Positions 1-5,912 of a stretch of DNA of 6,400 nt are shown piece after piece. Position numbers and translations under genes: made by a program. The stretch lies in assembly GCA_044340025.1 (NCBI GenBank), contig JBIIUJ010000136.1, positions 1-6,400 of the forward strand, given 5' to 3'. The DNA is from JBIIUJ01 sp044340025. Its GTDB lineage: Bacteria > Pseudomonadota > Alphaproteobacteria > Caulobacterales > Aquidulcibacteraceae. Within the stretch, counting starts at the first letter, position 1, and every line of letters starts with the position of its first letter. The notes below the pieces were generated by a model that was given only the letters and a program-made list of their open reading frames with translations, was not told the DNA's origin and ran no database searches.

Positions 1-515
1 GGGCAGGGGAGGGGTGTGCGGTCGATGTGATCGGCGGCGTCTCGGAACGCGACCTGCTCGACAAGGTGGCCGACGCCGCTTCGCGCTATCAGCTCGTGCT
101 CGTCGATCTGGAGGGCGCGGCCTCCCAGGCGGTGACCTATGCGATCGCGGAAAGCGACCTCGTGCTCATCCCCACCAAGGTCTCCGGCATGGATCTGCAG
201 GAGGTTTTCCGCACCTATGAGGTGGTGCAGCGCGCCGAGAAGATGCTCAAGCGGCCCATCCCGGCGCGCGCGCTCTTCACCCAGATGAGCCCGCTGATGA
301 GCCGGGTGGCCGCCCATGCCCGCGCCGAGATCCAGGCCGCCGGCGTGCCCGTGCTCGCCACCGAGATCATCCAGCGCGCGGCCTATCAGAGCATCCATTT
401 CACCGGCCGGACGCCAGCCGCGCCCGGCGGCGACGCCAAGGCCGCGCACGAGATCGCGCTCGTGCTGGACGAGCTTCTGTCGGTGCTGGCCGGCGCGCCG
501 GCGGCGGCGGCCTGA
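1..515 (+). CDS. parA: ParA-family plasmid partition ATPase, 5' truncated by the window edge
   Basis: C-terminal part of a ParA/MinD-type P-loop ATPase that would drive segregation of plasmid copies along the nucleoid with a DNA-bound partner. The frame is open from base 3 to the TGA at 513-515, about 170 codons. Seen: a Walker B-type strand LVLVDLEG (about 100-123), followed by a switch-like segment ADLVLIPTKVS-type (reading SDLVLIPTKVSGMD) and the C-terminal signature IQRAAYQSIHFTGRTP, which is usual in plasmid ParA proteins. The KGGVGKT Walker A is absent because the N-terminus (perhaps 45-60 residues) lies upstream of base 1. A GTG at 27 lies in frame but inside the fold, so it is not the start. 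The next gene follows after 17 bases on the same strand, as in parA-partner operons. VirC1-like ParA proteins are close relatives, so conjugation-linked roles cannot be excluded. Confidence 0.88.
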   Translation, partial: AGEGCAVDVIGGVSERDLLDKVADAASRYQLVLVDLEGAASQAVTYAIAESDLVLIPTKVSGMDLQEVFRTYEVVQRAEKMLKRPIPARALFTQMSPLMSRVAAHARAEIQAAGVPVLATEIIQRAAYQSIHFTGRTPAAPGGDAKAAHEIALVLDELLSVLAGAPAAAA

Positions 516-532
516 AGCCGGGGAGGGGGATA

Positions 533-988
533 ATGGCTGATCTATCCGCAAAACCGCTGTTCATGCCCGCCCCCCGGCCGAGCCCGCGCACCTCGGGCGC
601 GCAGGCCGAGGCCCTGCTCGCGGCCAGCGCCGATCTGGGCTTTGCAAGGCCCACCCAGGCGGCGCCGGACGGGACCAAACCGTCGTCAGACGGGGCGAAA
701 CGGGATCAAACGGGAGCGAAGGCGCGCGATCCGGCGCCAAAAACCGCCGCTCTGGAGACCAAATCCGCTGTCGAGCGCGGCGCGCCGCGCCCCATAGACG
801 CCGCCGATCCCTTCGGCCGCGCCCTGCCGCTCCGCCTCGACGTGCCCGAAGATCTCTGGCGCGACCTGAAGATCAAGGCCGCCGAACGCCGCGTGACGGT
901 GCGCTGGCTGGTGCTCGAAGCGCTGGAGCAGGCCGGCTACGCGGTCGCCACCGGCGCCATCCCGGAAGACGGGCGGCGGGTGCGGTAG
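533..988 (+). CDS. Small DNA-binding partner of ParA (ribbon-helix-helix-like), putative centromere-binding protein
   Basis: A 151-residue protein. Residues 1-95 are rich in Ala, Pro, Gly and Lys and look disordered. The C-terminal segment from about residue 101 reads LPLRLDVPEDLWRDLKIKAA, then AERRVTVRWLVLEALEQAGY: a short strand followed by two helices, the pattern of a ribbon-helix-helix (CopG/ParG-like) domain. The start at 533 is supported by a purine-rich Shine-Dalgarno (520-530, GGGGAGGGGGA) two bases upstream. It begins 17 bases after the parA stop, so it is probably co-transcribed. By analogy with ParG and other small RHH partners, it would bind the plasmid centromere through the C-terminus and stimulate ParA with the flexible N-terminus; that role is inferred from position and shape, not from a recognised family. 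Bases 669-721 in the disordered part carry 10-bp-phased DNA repeats (separate entry). Confidence 0.7.
   Translation: MADLSAKPLFMPAPRPSPRTSGAQAEALLAASADLGFARPTQAAPDGTKPSSDGAKRDQTGAKARDPAPKTAALETKSAVERGAPRPIDAADPFGRALPLRLDVPEDLWRDLKIKAAERRVTVRWLVLEALEQAGYAVATGAIPEDGRRVR
669..721 (+). repeat. Four intragenic 12-bp direct repeats, three at exact 10-bp period; candidate centromere (parS-like) site
   Basis: Copies are ACGGGACCAAAC (669-680), ACGGGGCGAAAC (690-701), ACGGGATCAAAC (700-711) and ACGGGAGCGAAG (710-721). Start-to-start spacings are 21, 10 and 10 bp, so all lie on nearly the same face of the helix. Ten is not a multiple of three, so successive copies fall in different reading frames and encode different residues (DGTKP, DGAKR, DQTGAK). 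The similarity is therefore at DNA level, as expected for a protein-binding site. Placement inside the partner gene of parA makes a partition site plausible but unproven. Confidence 0.6.
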
Positions 989-1018
989 GGGCGCCTGCTC
1001 CCAGTTCACCCGCCCTCA

Positions 1019-1077
1019 AAGCACGTTTCACCAAAGACCAAGTCGCAATCCACCATTGATTTAGTCGCAATCCACCA
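1019..1077 (+). repeat. Direct repeats at 22-bp period upstream of the DUF4143 ATPase gene
   Basis: AGTCGCAATCCACCA occurs twice without mismatch, at 1041-1055 and 1063-1077, 22 bp apart (about two helical turns). A degenerate third copy sits in register 22 bp further upstream at 1019-1033 (9 of 15 matching, conserved at TCACCA). The block ends 14 bases before the ATG at 1092 and overlaps the candidate promoter. The likely role is an operator for a regulator, possibly the downstream ATPase itself, which has a winged-helix-like segment. Confidence 0.75.
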
Positions 1078-1084
1078 CTAGGCT
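1056..1084 (+). promoter_or_regulatory. Candidate promoter for the DUF4143 ATPase gene, positioned for leaderless mRNA
   Basis: TTGATT (1056-1061, 4 of 6 to TTGACA) and TAGGCT (1079-1084, matching the first, second and last bases of TATAAT) are separated by 17 bp. Transcription would begin about base 1091-1092, at the ATG. No Shine-Dalgarno precedes this ATG. The -10 match is weak, so this rests mainly on geometry. Confidence 0.35.
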
Positions 1085-1091
1085 GGCGCCC

Positions 1092-2303
1092 ATGTTCGCG
1101 CGCCATGCCACGCCCCAGATCGAGGAGGCGCTCGCCTATAGCCGCATCGTGGCGCTCACCGGGCCGCGCCAGTCCGGCAAGTCCACGCTGGCCCGGGCCG
1201 TCGCCGGGGCAGGGGCGGTCTATCGCACGCTCGACCGGCCGGAATTCCTCACGCTGGCGCAGGCCGATCCGGTTGCCTTTCTGGATGCGGGCGGCGCGCG
1301 CCTGGTGATCGACGAGATCCAGCGCGCGCCCGGGCTCATCCTGCCGCTCAAGGCGGCGGTGGACGCCGACACCCGGCCCGGGCGGTTTCTCATCACCGGC
1401 TCGGCTGATCTTTTCGCCTTGAAATCGCTGGAAGATTCTCTCGCCGGCCGTGTCGCGCGCCAGACGCTGCTGCCTCTGTCTCAGGCCGAGATCGCAGGCG
1501 CGCCCAGCCGGTTTTTGGAGGCCGCCTTCGAGGGGCGTTTGCCCTCGCCCGGGCCTGCTGGCCGGCTGGAGGAGGTGGTCGCCGCCGGCGGCTATCCCGA
1601 AGCGCTCAGCAGGCCCGAACGCGCGCGCCGGCGCTGGCTTGCCGATTATGCCGCGCTGACCGCGGGCCGCGACGTCGCCGACATCGCCGCGATCGACTTC
1701 GCCGACAGGCTGCCGGCGCTGCTTGCCCAGCTTGCGCTGCGCACCAGTCAGACGATCAATGTGAGCGAGCTTGCGCTGGCGCTGCAGCTCAGCCGCAAGA
1801 CGGTCGACGCCTATATCGATGTGCTGGAGCGGCTTTTCCTGGTGCGGCGGGTGCAACCCTGGAGCCGCAACGAGCTGTCGCGGCTGATCAAGGCGCCGAA
1901 GCTGCACTTTTTCGATTCTGGCCTCGCCGCCGCGCTGCGCCGCTATGATCCGGGCGACGAGAAGGCCCGGCCCGCCTTCGGGCCGTTGCTTGAAACCTTC
2001 GTATTTTCAGAGCTCTCGAAGCTCGCCACCGTGGCTGATGATCCGCCCGCCCTGTTCCACTTCCGCACCCAGCGCGGCGACGAGATAGACTTCATCCTGG
2101 AGCGCTGGGACCGCCGGATCGTCGCGATCGAGGTGAAGGCCAATGCCACGCCGCGCTACGACTGGTTCAAGCCCATGCGCCTCCTGCGCGACACGCTGGG
2201 CCCCGCCTTCGCACTCGGTCTGGTGCTCCATACAGGCCGCGAGACCATCGCCTTCGACGATCGCATGATCGCCGCCCCGGTCAGCGTGCTCTGGGGCGGG
2301 TGA
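1092..2303 (+). CDS. AAA_14/DUF4143-family ATPase with PD-(D/E)XK-like C-terminal domain
   Basis: A 403-residue protein of the common AAA_14 plus DUF4143 family. The N-terminal P-loop module is complete: Walker A GPRQSGKS (24-31), Walker B LVIDE (71-75) followed by IQRAP, and a sensor-1-like strand RFLITGSAD (98-106) with a basic GRVARQ segment after it. A helix-turn-helix-like region (about 218-255, VSELALALQLSRKTVDAY) is followed by a C-terminal restriction-endonuclease-like fold with D333 (GDEIDFILE) and E347/K349 (AIEVKAN), the D-ExK pattern seen in DUF4143. Length is normal for the family and nothing looks broken. The molecular role is not established; it is often annotated only as ATP-binding protein. 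The ATG at 1092 is chosen because the usual N-terminus (short helix before Walker A) starts there; it has no Shine-Dalgarno. The gene stands apart from the partition genes by 103 bases carrying its own repeats. Confidence 0.85.
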   Translation: MFARHATPQIEEALAYSRIVALTGPRQSGKSTLARAVAGAGAVYRTLDRPEFLTLAQADPVAFLDAGGARLVIDEIQRAPGLILPLKAAVDADTRPGRFLITGSADLFALKSLEDSLAGRVARQTLLPLSQAEIAGAPSRFLEAAFEGRLPSPGPAGRLEEVVAAGGYPEALSRPERARRRWLADYAALTAGRDVADIAAIDFADRLPALLAQLALRTSQTINVSELALALQLSRKTVDAYIDVLERLFLVRRVQPWSRNELSRLIKAPKLHFFDSGLAAALRRYDPGDEKARPAFGPLLETFVFSELSKLATVADDPPALFHFRTQRGDEIDFILERWDRRIVAIEVKANATPRYDWFKPMRLLRDTLGPAFALGLVLHTGRETIAFDDRMIAAPVSVLWGG

Positions 2304-2362
2304 GGGCACTCTATAGCGAGTTTAGGGCAGTTTACAGAAATTCGATAAACTGGGATAAACTC
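2303..2362 (+). repeat. Half-site array and 17-bp-arm inverted repeat abutting the second ATPase start
   Basis: AGTTTA occurs at 2319-2324 and 2329-2334, and its reverse complement TAAACT at 2346-2351 and 2356-2361; each pair is exactly 10 bp apart. As a whole, 2318-2334 and 2346-2362 form an inverted repeat with 14 of 17 positions matching around an 11-bp spacer. A degenerate further copy (ACTCTA, 2308-2313) lies in an 11-of-14 direct repeat of 2303-2316 with 2324-2337. The dyad covers the candidate promoter and ends three bases before the ATG at 2366, the layout of an operator for a symmetric regulator. Confidence 0.8.
2331..2359 (+). promoter_or_regulatory. Candidate promoter for the AAA ATPase gene, positioned for leaderless mRNA
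   Basis: TTTACA (2331-2336, 5 of 6 to TTGACA) and GATAAA (2354-2359, 4 of 6 to TATAAT) have the ideal 17-bp spacing. The predicted transcription start falls at about base 2366, the A of the ATG. There is no Shine-Dalgarno in front of that ATG. Both boxes lie inside the inverted repeat, so a protein bound there would block RNA polymerase. Confidence 0.5.
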
Positions 2363-2365
2363 CCT

Positions 2366-3544
2366 ATGGATCCCCGCAGAAACCCGTTCGCGCCCGGCGC
2401 AGGCGCGCAGCCGCCGCAATTGGAAGGGCGCGATGCGCTGATGGAGCGGGCGTCTGTCGCGCTGGATCGCATTCGGGCCGGGCGCGCCGCCAGAAGCCTG
2501 ATTTTCTACGGTTTGCGCGGCGTGGGCAAGACCGTGCTGCTCACCGCGATCTGGAACGAGGCCGAAGCGCGCGGCATGATCATCGTGCCGATCGAGGCGC
2601 CGGAGAGCCGATCGCTGCCCGCGCTTCTGCTGCCGCCGCTGCGGGCGAGCCTGTTGCGGCTGGACCGGATCAAGCGGGCGGGGGAGGGGCTTTCCAAAGC
2701 GCTCCGGGCGCTCGCTGGCTTTGCCAAGCTGAAGGTGAAGTTCGAGGATGTGGAGGTCGCTGTCGAGTTCGAGCCTGAGCCGGGGCTTGCCGATTCCGGC
2801 GATCTGGACAGCGATCTCGCCGATCTGATCGAAGCGGTCGGCGAAGCCGCGCGCGAGCGCGAGACGGTCGTGGTTCTGGCGATCGACGAGCTTCAATATG
2901 TGTCCGAGCCCGAACTCGCCGCCTTGATTTCGGCGCTTCACCGCGCAAGCCAGCGGCGCTTGCCGGTGACCCTGATCGGGGCGGGCCTGCCCCAGCTTCT
3001 GGGCCAGATGGGCGAGGCCAAATCCTACGCCGAGCGCTTGTTCGAATTCGCCCCTCTGGGCCCTCTGGAGCCGGCGACGGCGGCCGCCGCCGTGCGCGGA
3101 CCGATCGAGCAGGAGGGCGAGACGATCACCGACGCCGCGCTCGCCGCCATCGTGCACAAGACCGAGGGGTATCCCTATTTCCTGCAGGAATGGGGCAAAC
3201 ACGTCTGGGAGACGGCGGACGCCTCGCCCATCGACGCGGACGATGTCGCCGACGCCGAAGCCATCGCCTTGGCCGAGCTGGACGCGAGCTTCTTCCGCGT
3301 GCGGTTTGATCGGCTGACGCCGGCGGAAAAGCGCTATCTGCGCGCGATGGCCACGCTTGGTCCTGGCCCGCACAAGTCCGGCGCCATCGCCGACCAGCTG
3401 GGCCAGCCGGTCTCCACCCTCGCGCCGACGCGGGCGAACCTGATCCGCAAGGGCATGATTTTCAGCGCCGCACACGGCGAAACCGCCTTCACCGTGCCCC
3501 TGTTCGACGGTTTCATGAAGAGGGTGATGCCGGAGCAGGGGTGA
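2366..3544 (+). CDS. AAA ATPase, Orc/Cdc6-like architecture with C-terminal winged helix
   Basis: A 392-residue protein that opens with MDPRRNPFAPGAG and a conserved LEGRD segment, typical of a widespread family annotated only as ATP-binding protein. Motifs: Walker A GLRGVGKT (49-56), Walker B VVVLAIDE (about 168-175) followed by LQYV, a sensor-1-like strand VTLIGAGLPQL, and an EGYPYFLQEWG segment (about 265-275) often seen in STAND/Orc-like ATPases. Residues 315-388 (LTPAEKRYLRAM onward) look like a winged helix-turn-helix. The DNA target or partner is unknown. An in-frame GTG at 2300 overlaps the previous stop and would add 22 residues, but that stretch is the half-site array and its translation does not resemble the family N-terminus, so ATG 2366 is preferred. 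It follows the DUF4143 gene by 62 bases, yet appears to carry its own promoter and operator-like dyad, so it need not be an operon with it. Confidence 0.85.
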   Translation: MDPRRNPFAPGAGAQPPQLEGRDALMERASVALDRIRAGRAARSLIFYGLRGVGKTVLLTAIWNEAEARGMIIVPIEAPESRSLPALLLPPLRASLLRLDRIKRAGEGLSKALRALAGFAKLKVKFEDVEVAVEFEPEPGLADSGDLDSDLADLIEAVGEAARERETVVVLAIDELQYVSEPELAALISALHRASQRRLPVTLIGAGLPQLLGQMGEAKSYAERLFEFAPLGPLEPATAAAAVRGPIEQEGETITDAALAAIVHKTEGYPYFLQEWGKHVWETADASPIDADDVADAEAIALAELDASFFRVRFDRLTPAEKRYLRAMATLGPGPHKSGAIADQLGQPVSTLAPTRANLIRKGMIFSAAHGETAFTVPLFDGFMKRVMPEQG

Positions 3545-3599
3545 GGGAGACCGACGTCCCGGCGCCGACCTGACGGATTTAGGTTTTCCGCACTTCGCA

Positions 3600-3628
3600 T
3601 TGACAGAATTCAACAACCGACCAAGATG
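3600..3628 (+). promoter_or_regulatory. Possible promoter and small dyad ahead of the RES antitoxin gene
   Basis: A perfect TTGACA lies at 3600-3605, just before the antitoxin start; a -10 at the right distance is poor (CAAGAT 3622-3627, 3 of 6, 16-bp spacer). The -35 also forms half of a small dyad, TTGA-6-TCAA (3600-3613). Antitoxins of this class commonly repress their own operon, so an operator here would fit, but the dyad is short and the -10 is weak. Confidence 0.3.
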
Positions 3629-4252
3629 GCTCGCATGGCCGCGCCCGCACCTCTTCCGCCCCAAGCCCTTGATCCGGACGAGACCGGCCGCGCGCTAAGG
3701 GCCGCGTTCGTCGCCCGCGCGGAGCGCGCCCTTCATGCGCTCGCCGACGGCCTGCCCGCGCAACGCCTGGGCGAGGCGCTGTCGGCCGCCAACGACGTCG
3801 ATGTTCTGCTCGACGCGATGACCAACGCGGGGGCGGTGGAGGCGGAGGTCGAGCCGCTCGATCCGCAGACTGCGGCGTATCTGCGCGGCGCCGCTGCGAT
3901 CCGGGCTTTGCTGAAGGCCTGTGGCGGGGTGCTTTCGGCCGAGGAGCTGGCGGATCATTTGAGCATCTCGGTTCCAGCAATCAGCAAAAGGCGGGAAAAA
4001 AACCAGATCTTCTGGATCCCGCGCGGGGAAGGCTATGCCTATCCCGCCTTCCAGATCGGGCCGGACGGCCTTCTGCCCGGCATCCGCGACGTAGCCAATG
4101 CCCTGGCCGAGACCAACCCCTGGGTGCGGCTGAACTTCATGCTGACAGGCGATGACGTGCTGGGCGGCGCCCGCCCGCTCGATGCACTCCGCGAGGGCGA
4201 TGTGGCCGGCGCGGTGTGGGCGGCGGAGCGGTTCGCCAGGCATGGACTTTGA
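3626..4252 (+). CDS. Antitoxin of a RES-type toxin-antitoxin pair (Xre/MbcA/ParS-like)
   Basis: A 208-residue protein that would bind and neutralise the RES toxin encoded next to it and probably repress the operon. Residues 98-124 (GGVLSAEELADHLSISVPAI, then SKRREK) form a helix-turn-helix. The C-terminal part, about 165-208 (PWVRLNFML, then LGGARPLDALREGDVAGAV), matches the toxin-binding domain of Xre/MbcA/ParS antitoxins (DUF2384), where the G-R-x-P-L-D-x-L-x-x-G pattern is characteristic. Residues 20-95 are alpha-helical in appearance and unassigned; the protein is longer than the usual 120-160 residues. The start could be 3626 or the ATG at 3635; neither has a good Shine-Dalgarno. The stop overlaps the toxin start by 11 bases, indicating translational coupling. 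A run of seven A (3996-4002) in the HTH coding part is unusual for this GC-rich sequence. Confidence 0.82.
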   Translation: MARMAAPAPLPPQALDPDETGRALRAAFVARAERALHALADGLPAQRLGEALSAANDVDVLLDAMTNAGAVEAEVEPLDPQTAAYLRGAAAIRALLKACGGVLSAEELADHLSISVPAISKRREKNQIFWIPRGEGYAYPAFQIGPDGLLPGIRDVANALAETNPWVRLNFMLTGDDVLGGARPLDALREGDVAGAVWAAERFARHGL

Positions 4253-4844
4253 AGTTCCGCCGCCGCCGGGCGATCTCGCCGGCCGGGACCTGCCCTCTCT
4301 GACGCTCCGCCCCGGCCGGACGCTCTGGCGGCTGCATCAGGCGGGTCTGGCGCCGGACCATTTCGGGGCCGCGCGCCGCAACCGCTTCGATGATCCGCGC
4401 GGCGCATTCGGCGTCTGCTACGCAGCGTTGAGCGAAGCGGGCGCCTTTGCGGAAACACTGCTGCGCCGGTCCGGCGCGACGCTGCTCACCGAAGCGATCC
4501 TGAAGGAGCGGGCGCTGTCGAGCGCGACCGTCACGCAAGACCTGACGCTGGTGCGATTGTTTGGGGATGGGCTGATCCCGCTCGGCGCGACGGCGGCGGT
4601 GACCTCTGGTCCTTATCCGGCCTCCCAGGCGTGGGCGCGGGCGCTTCATGACCATCCGGCCAAGCCGGCGGGCGTCGCCTATCGCGCCAATCACGACAAT
4701 GACGAGCTCGCCGTCGCCCTGTTCGATCGGGCGCGCGGCGCGCTGGATTGGGGCGATCGGCTGGTGCTCGATCGCCGCGATCCGGCTGCGAAGGCGATCC
4801 TCGACCCGCTGTTCACCCGCTATCGCGTAGGCGTGCTGCGATAA
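4242..4844 (+). CDS. RES-domain toxin (NAD+-degrading family)
   Basis: A 200-residue RES-domain protein. Studied members (MbcT, ParT, Pseudomonas Res) are toxins that deplete NAD+ or modify a target using NAD+; the activity of this one is inferred. Seen: R30 in TLWRLHQ, R48-F49 followed by the DDPRGAFGVCY loop with Y60, and E71 in GAFAETLLR, which are the usual active-site positions. Later come W131 in SQAWARAL and G144-V-A-Y-R-A149 followed by NHDND. In most family members the residue after YR is the conserved serine of the Arg-Glu-Ser triad; here it appears to be alanine. The start at 4242 overlaps the antitoxin by 11 bases and gives the normal N-terminus; an in-frame ATG at 4152 lies inside the antitoxin and would add a non-family extension. 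There is no strong Shine-Dalgarno, which fits translation coupled to the antitoxin. Confidence 0.88.
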   Translation: MDFEVPPPPGDLAGRDLPSLTLRPGRTLWRLHQAGLAPDHFGAARRNRFDDPRGAFGVCYAALSEAGAFAETLLRRSGATLLTEAILKERALSSATVTQDLTLVRLFGDGLIPLGATAAVTSGPYPASQAWARALHDHPAKPAGVAYRANHDNDELAVALFDRARGALDWGDRLVLDRRDPAAKAILDPLFTRYRVGVLR

Positions 4845-4959
4845 CAGGCCAAGTGTTGCCCCCCTCGTCCGATCGGGAACACCACCTGCGCGGCGCTGCG
4901 CTACCACTGGCGTCCCCCGCCCGCTTCCGAATCGCGCGCGGCGTGCAAGGATGGGCCCC
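4845..4959 (+). promoter_or_regulatory. Gap before repA with its ribosome binding site
   Basis: 115 GC-rich bases between toxin and repA with no gene. AAGGA at 4947-4951 lies 8 bases before the ATG at 4960 and decides that start over the ATG at 4951, which overlaps the Shine-Dalgarno itself. I could not find a convincing promoter or a U-tract terminator here; a short palindrome, CCGATCGG (4869-4876), is the only symmetry noted. Confidence 0.5.
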
Positions 4960-5868
4960 ATGAGCCTGCGCAAGGATCCCCAAAACGGTCAGTTCGACCT
5001 CTTCGCCCCCTATCTCACCGAGATGGGTCTGCGCGATCAGCGCGAGACGATGGAGCGGCCGTTCTTCTCGCTCGCCAAGCGCAAGCGGGTGCAGCCCATC
5101 CAGTACGAGAGCCCCGACGGCTCCATCTGGGTGGAGGTACGCGCCGTGCCGGAATACGGCATGGCCACGATCTGGGATGCAGACGTGATGATCTGGGCGG
5201 CGAGCGTGCTCACCGCCATGAAGGACAAGCGCGCCAACGACGTGCCGCGCACGCTGGCCTTCCACCCGTCCGAGCTCTTGCGCGCCATCAATCGCGGCGT
5301 GGGGGGCGAGAATTACGAGCGCCTGCGCGCCGCGCTTGCGCGGCTGCAGGCCACCACGATCCGCACCAACATCCGCGCCAGCGGCAAGCGCAAGGTCCGC
5401 CAATTCTCCTGGATCGAGGGCTGGAGCGAGGTGACGGACGAAGCCACCGGCGTCACCCGCGGCATGACGCTGACGCTGTCGGAATGGCTCTATGAGGGCA
5501 TCATGATGGATGGCGGGGTGCTGGCCATCCACCCCGATTACTTCCGCCTTACCGGCGGGCGGGAGCGCTGGCTCTATCGCGTGGCGCGCAAGCACGCCGG
5601 CGGGGCAGGGGGGGCGGGCTTTGCCATTTCACTGCCCACCCTGTTCGAGAAATCGGGCGCGGAAGGCAGCTATCGCCGCTTCAAGTTCGAGCTGAAGAAG
5701 ATCGCGGAGGAAAATGGCCTGCCCGAATTCCACCTCGAATGGATCGGCGAGACCCAGGGCAAGGAGCCGAGCCTGATGATGGTCCGCCGCGCCACCCTCG
5801 CCCCCGACCACCCGGCCTTCGAGATCCCGATGCCGAGGGACAAAAGGTTTCCGCGCCTGGCGGGGTAG
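4960..5868 (+). CDS. repA: Plasmid replication initiator RepA (RPA family)
   Basis: A 302-residue initiator that would bind repeats at the plasmid origin and open it for replication. The sequence is typical of the alphaproteobacterial RepA/RPA family: LAKRKRVQPIQYE and the strand-rich SIWVEVRAV near the N-terminus, the signature GMATIWDADVMIWAAS (about 67-82), a helical LRAALARLQATTIRTNI with a basic RASGKRKVRQFSW loop, TLSEWLYEGIM, and the conserved DYFRLTGGRERWLYRVARKH segment (W204). The C-terminal helix FKFELKKIAEENGLPEF looks like a second winged-helix element. Length is close to the family norm and no frame break is seen. ATG 4960 is preferred to ATG 4951 because AAGGA then has 8-base spacing. 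All upstream genes point the same way, and the noncoding stretch downstream carries repeats suited to an origin. Confidence 0.93.
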   Translation: MSLRKDPQNGQFDLFAPYLTEMGLRDQRETMERPFFSLAKRKRVQPIQYESPDGSIWVEVRAVPEYGMATIWDADVMIWAASVLTAMKDKRANDVPRTLAFHPSELLRAINRGVGGENYERLRAALARLQATTIRTNIRASGKRKVRQFSWIEGWSEVTDEATGVTRGMTLTLSEWLYEGIMMDGGVLAIHPDYFRLTGGRERWLYRVARKHAGGAGGAGFAISLPTLFEKSGAEGSYRRFKFELKKIAEENGLPEFHLEWIGETQGKEPSLMMVRRATLAPDHPAFEIPMPRDKRFPRLAG

Positions 5869-5896
5869 GGGGTGCGCCGTCGGTGATGGCGGCCCT

Positions 5897-5912
5897 CTAT
5901 GGTATCCCATAG
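5897..5912 (+). terminator. Short hairpin 28 bases after repA
   Basis: CTATGG (5897-5902) and CCATAG (5907-5912) form a perfect 6-bp stem around a 4-base loop. There is no T-tract behind it, so it is a weak terminator candidate and may equally be a small binding site. Confidence 0.3.

Noticed and set aside
1019..1077. CRISPR-like array
   Set aside because: Repeats are only 15 bp with 7-bp gaps and no cas genes are present; this is an operator-type array.
873..1907. Long minus-strand open frame (about 340 codons) opposite the DUF4143 ATPase
   Set aside because: Same artefact of high GC; it runs across an intergenic region and two + strand genes and shows no motif.
2300..2365. Use of GTG 2300 as start of the AAA ATPase with a 4-base overlap to the previous gene
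   Set aside because: The extra 22 residues are simply the translated half-site array, and the family N-terminus starts at the ATG at 2366.
2156..3664. Very long minus-strand open frame (about 500 codons) opposite the AAA ATPase
   Set aside because: Antisense shadow of a GC-rich gene: the + strand frame has clear Walker A, Walker B and wHTH motifs, and the minus translation is a low-complexity Arg/Gly/Leu/His-rich sequence.
3996..4002. A7 run in the antitoxin gene as a programmed slippage site fusing antitoxin and toxin
   Set aside because: The toxin frame is closed by TAG at 4092-4094 between the run and the toxin, so slippage there cannot yield a fusion. It remains only a possible error-prone spot.
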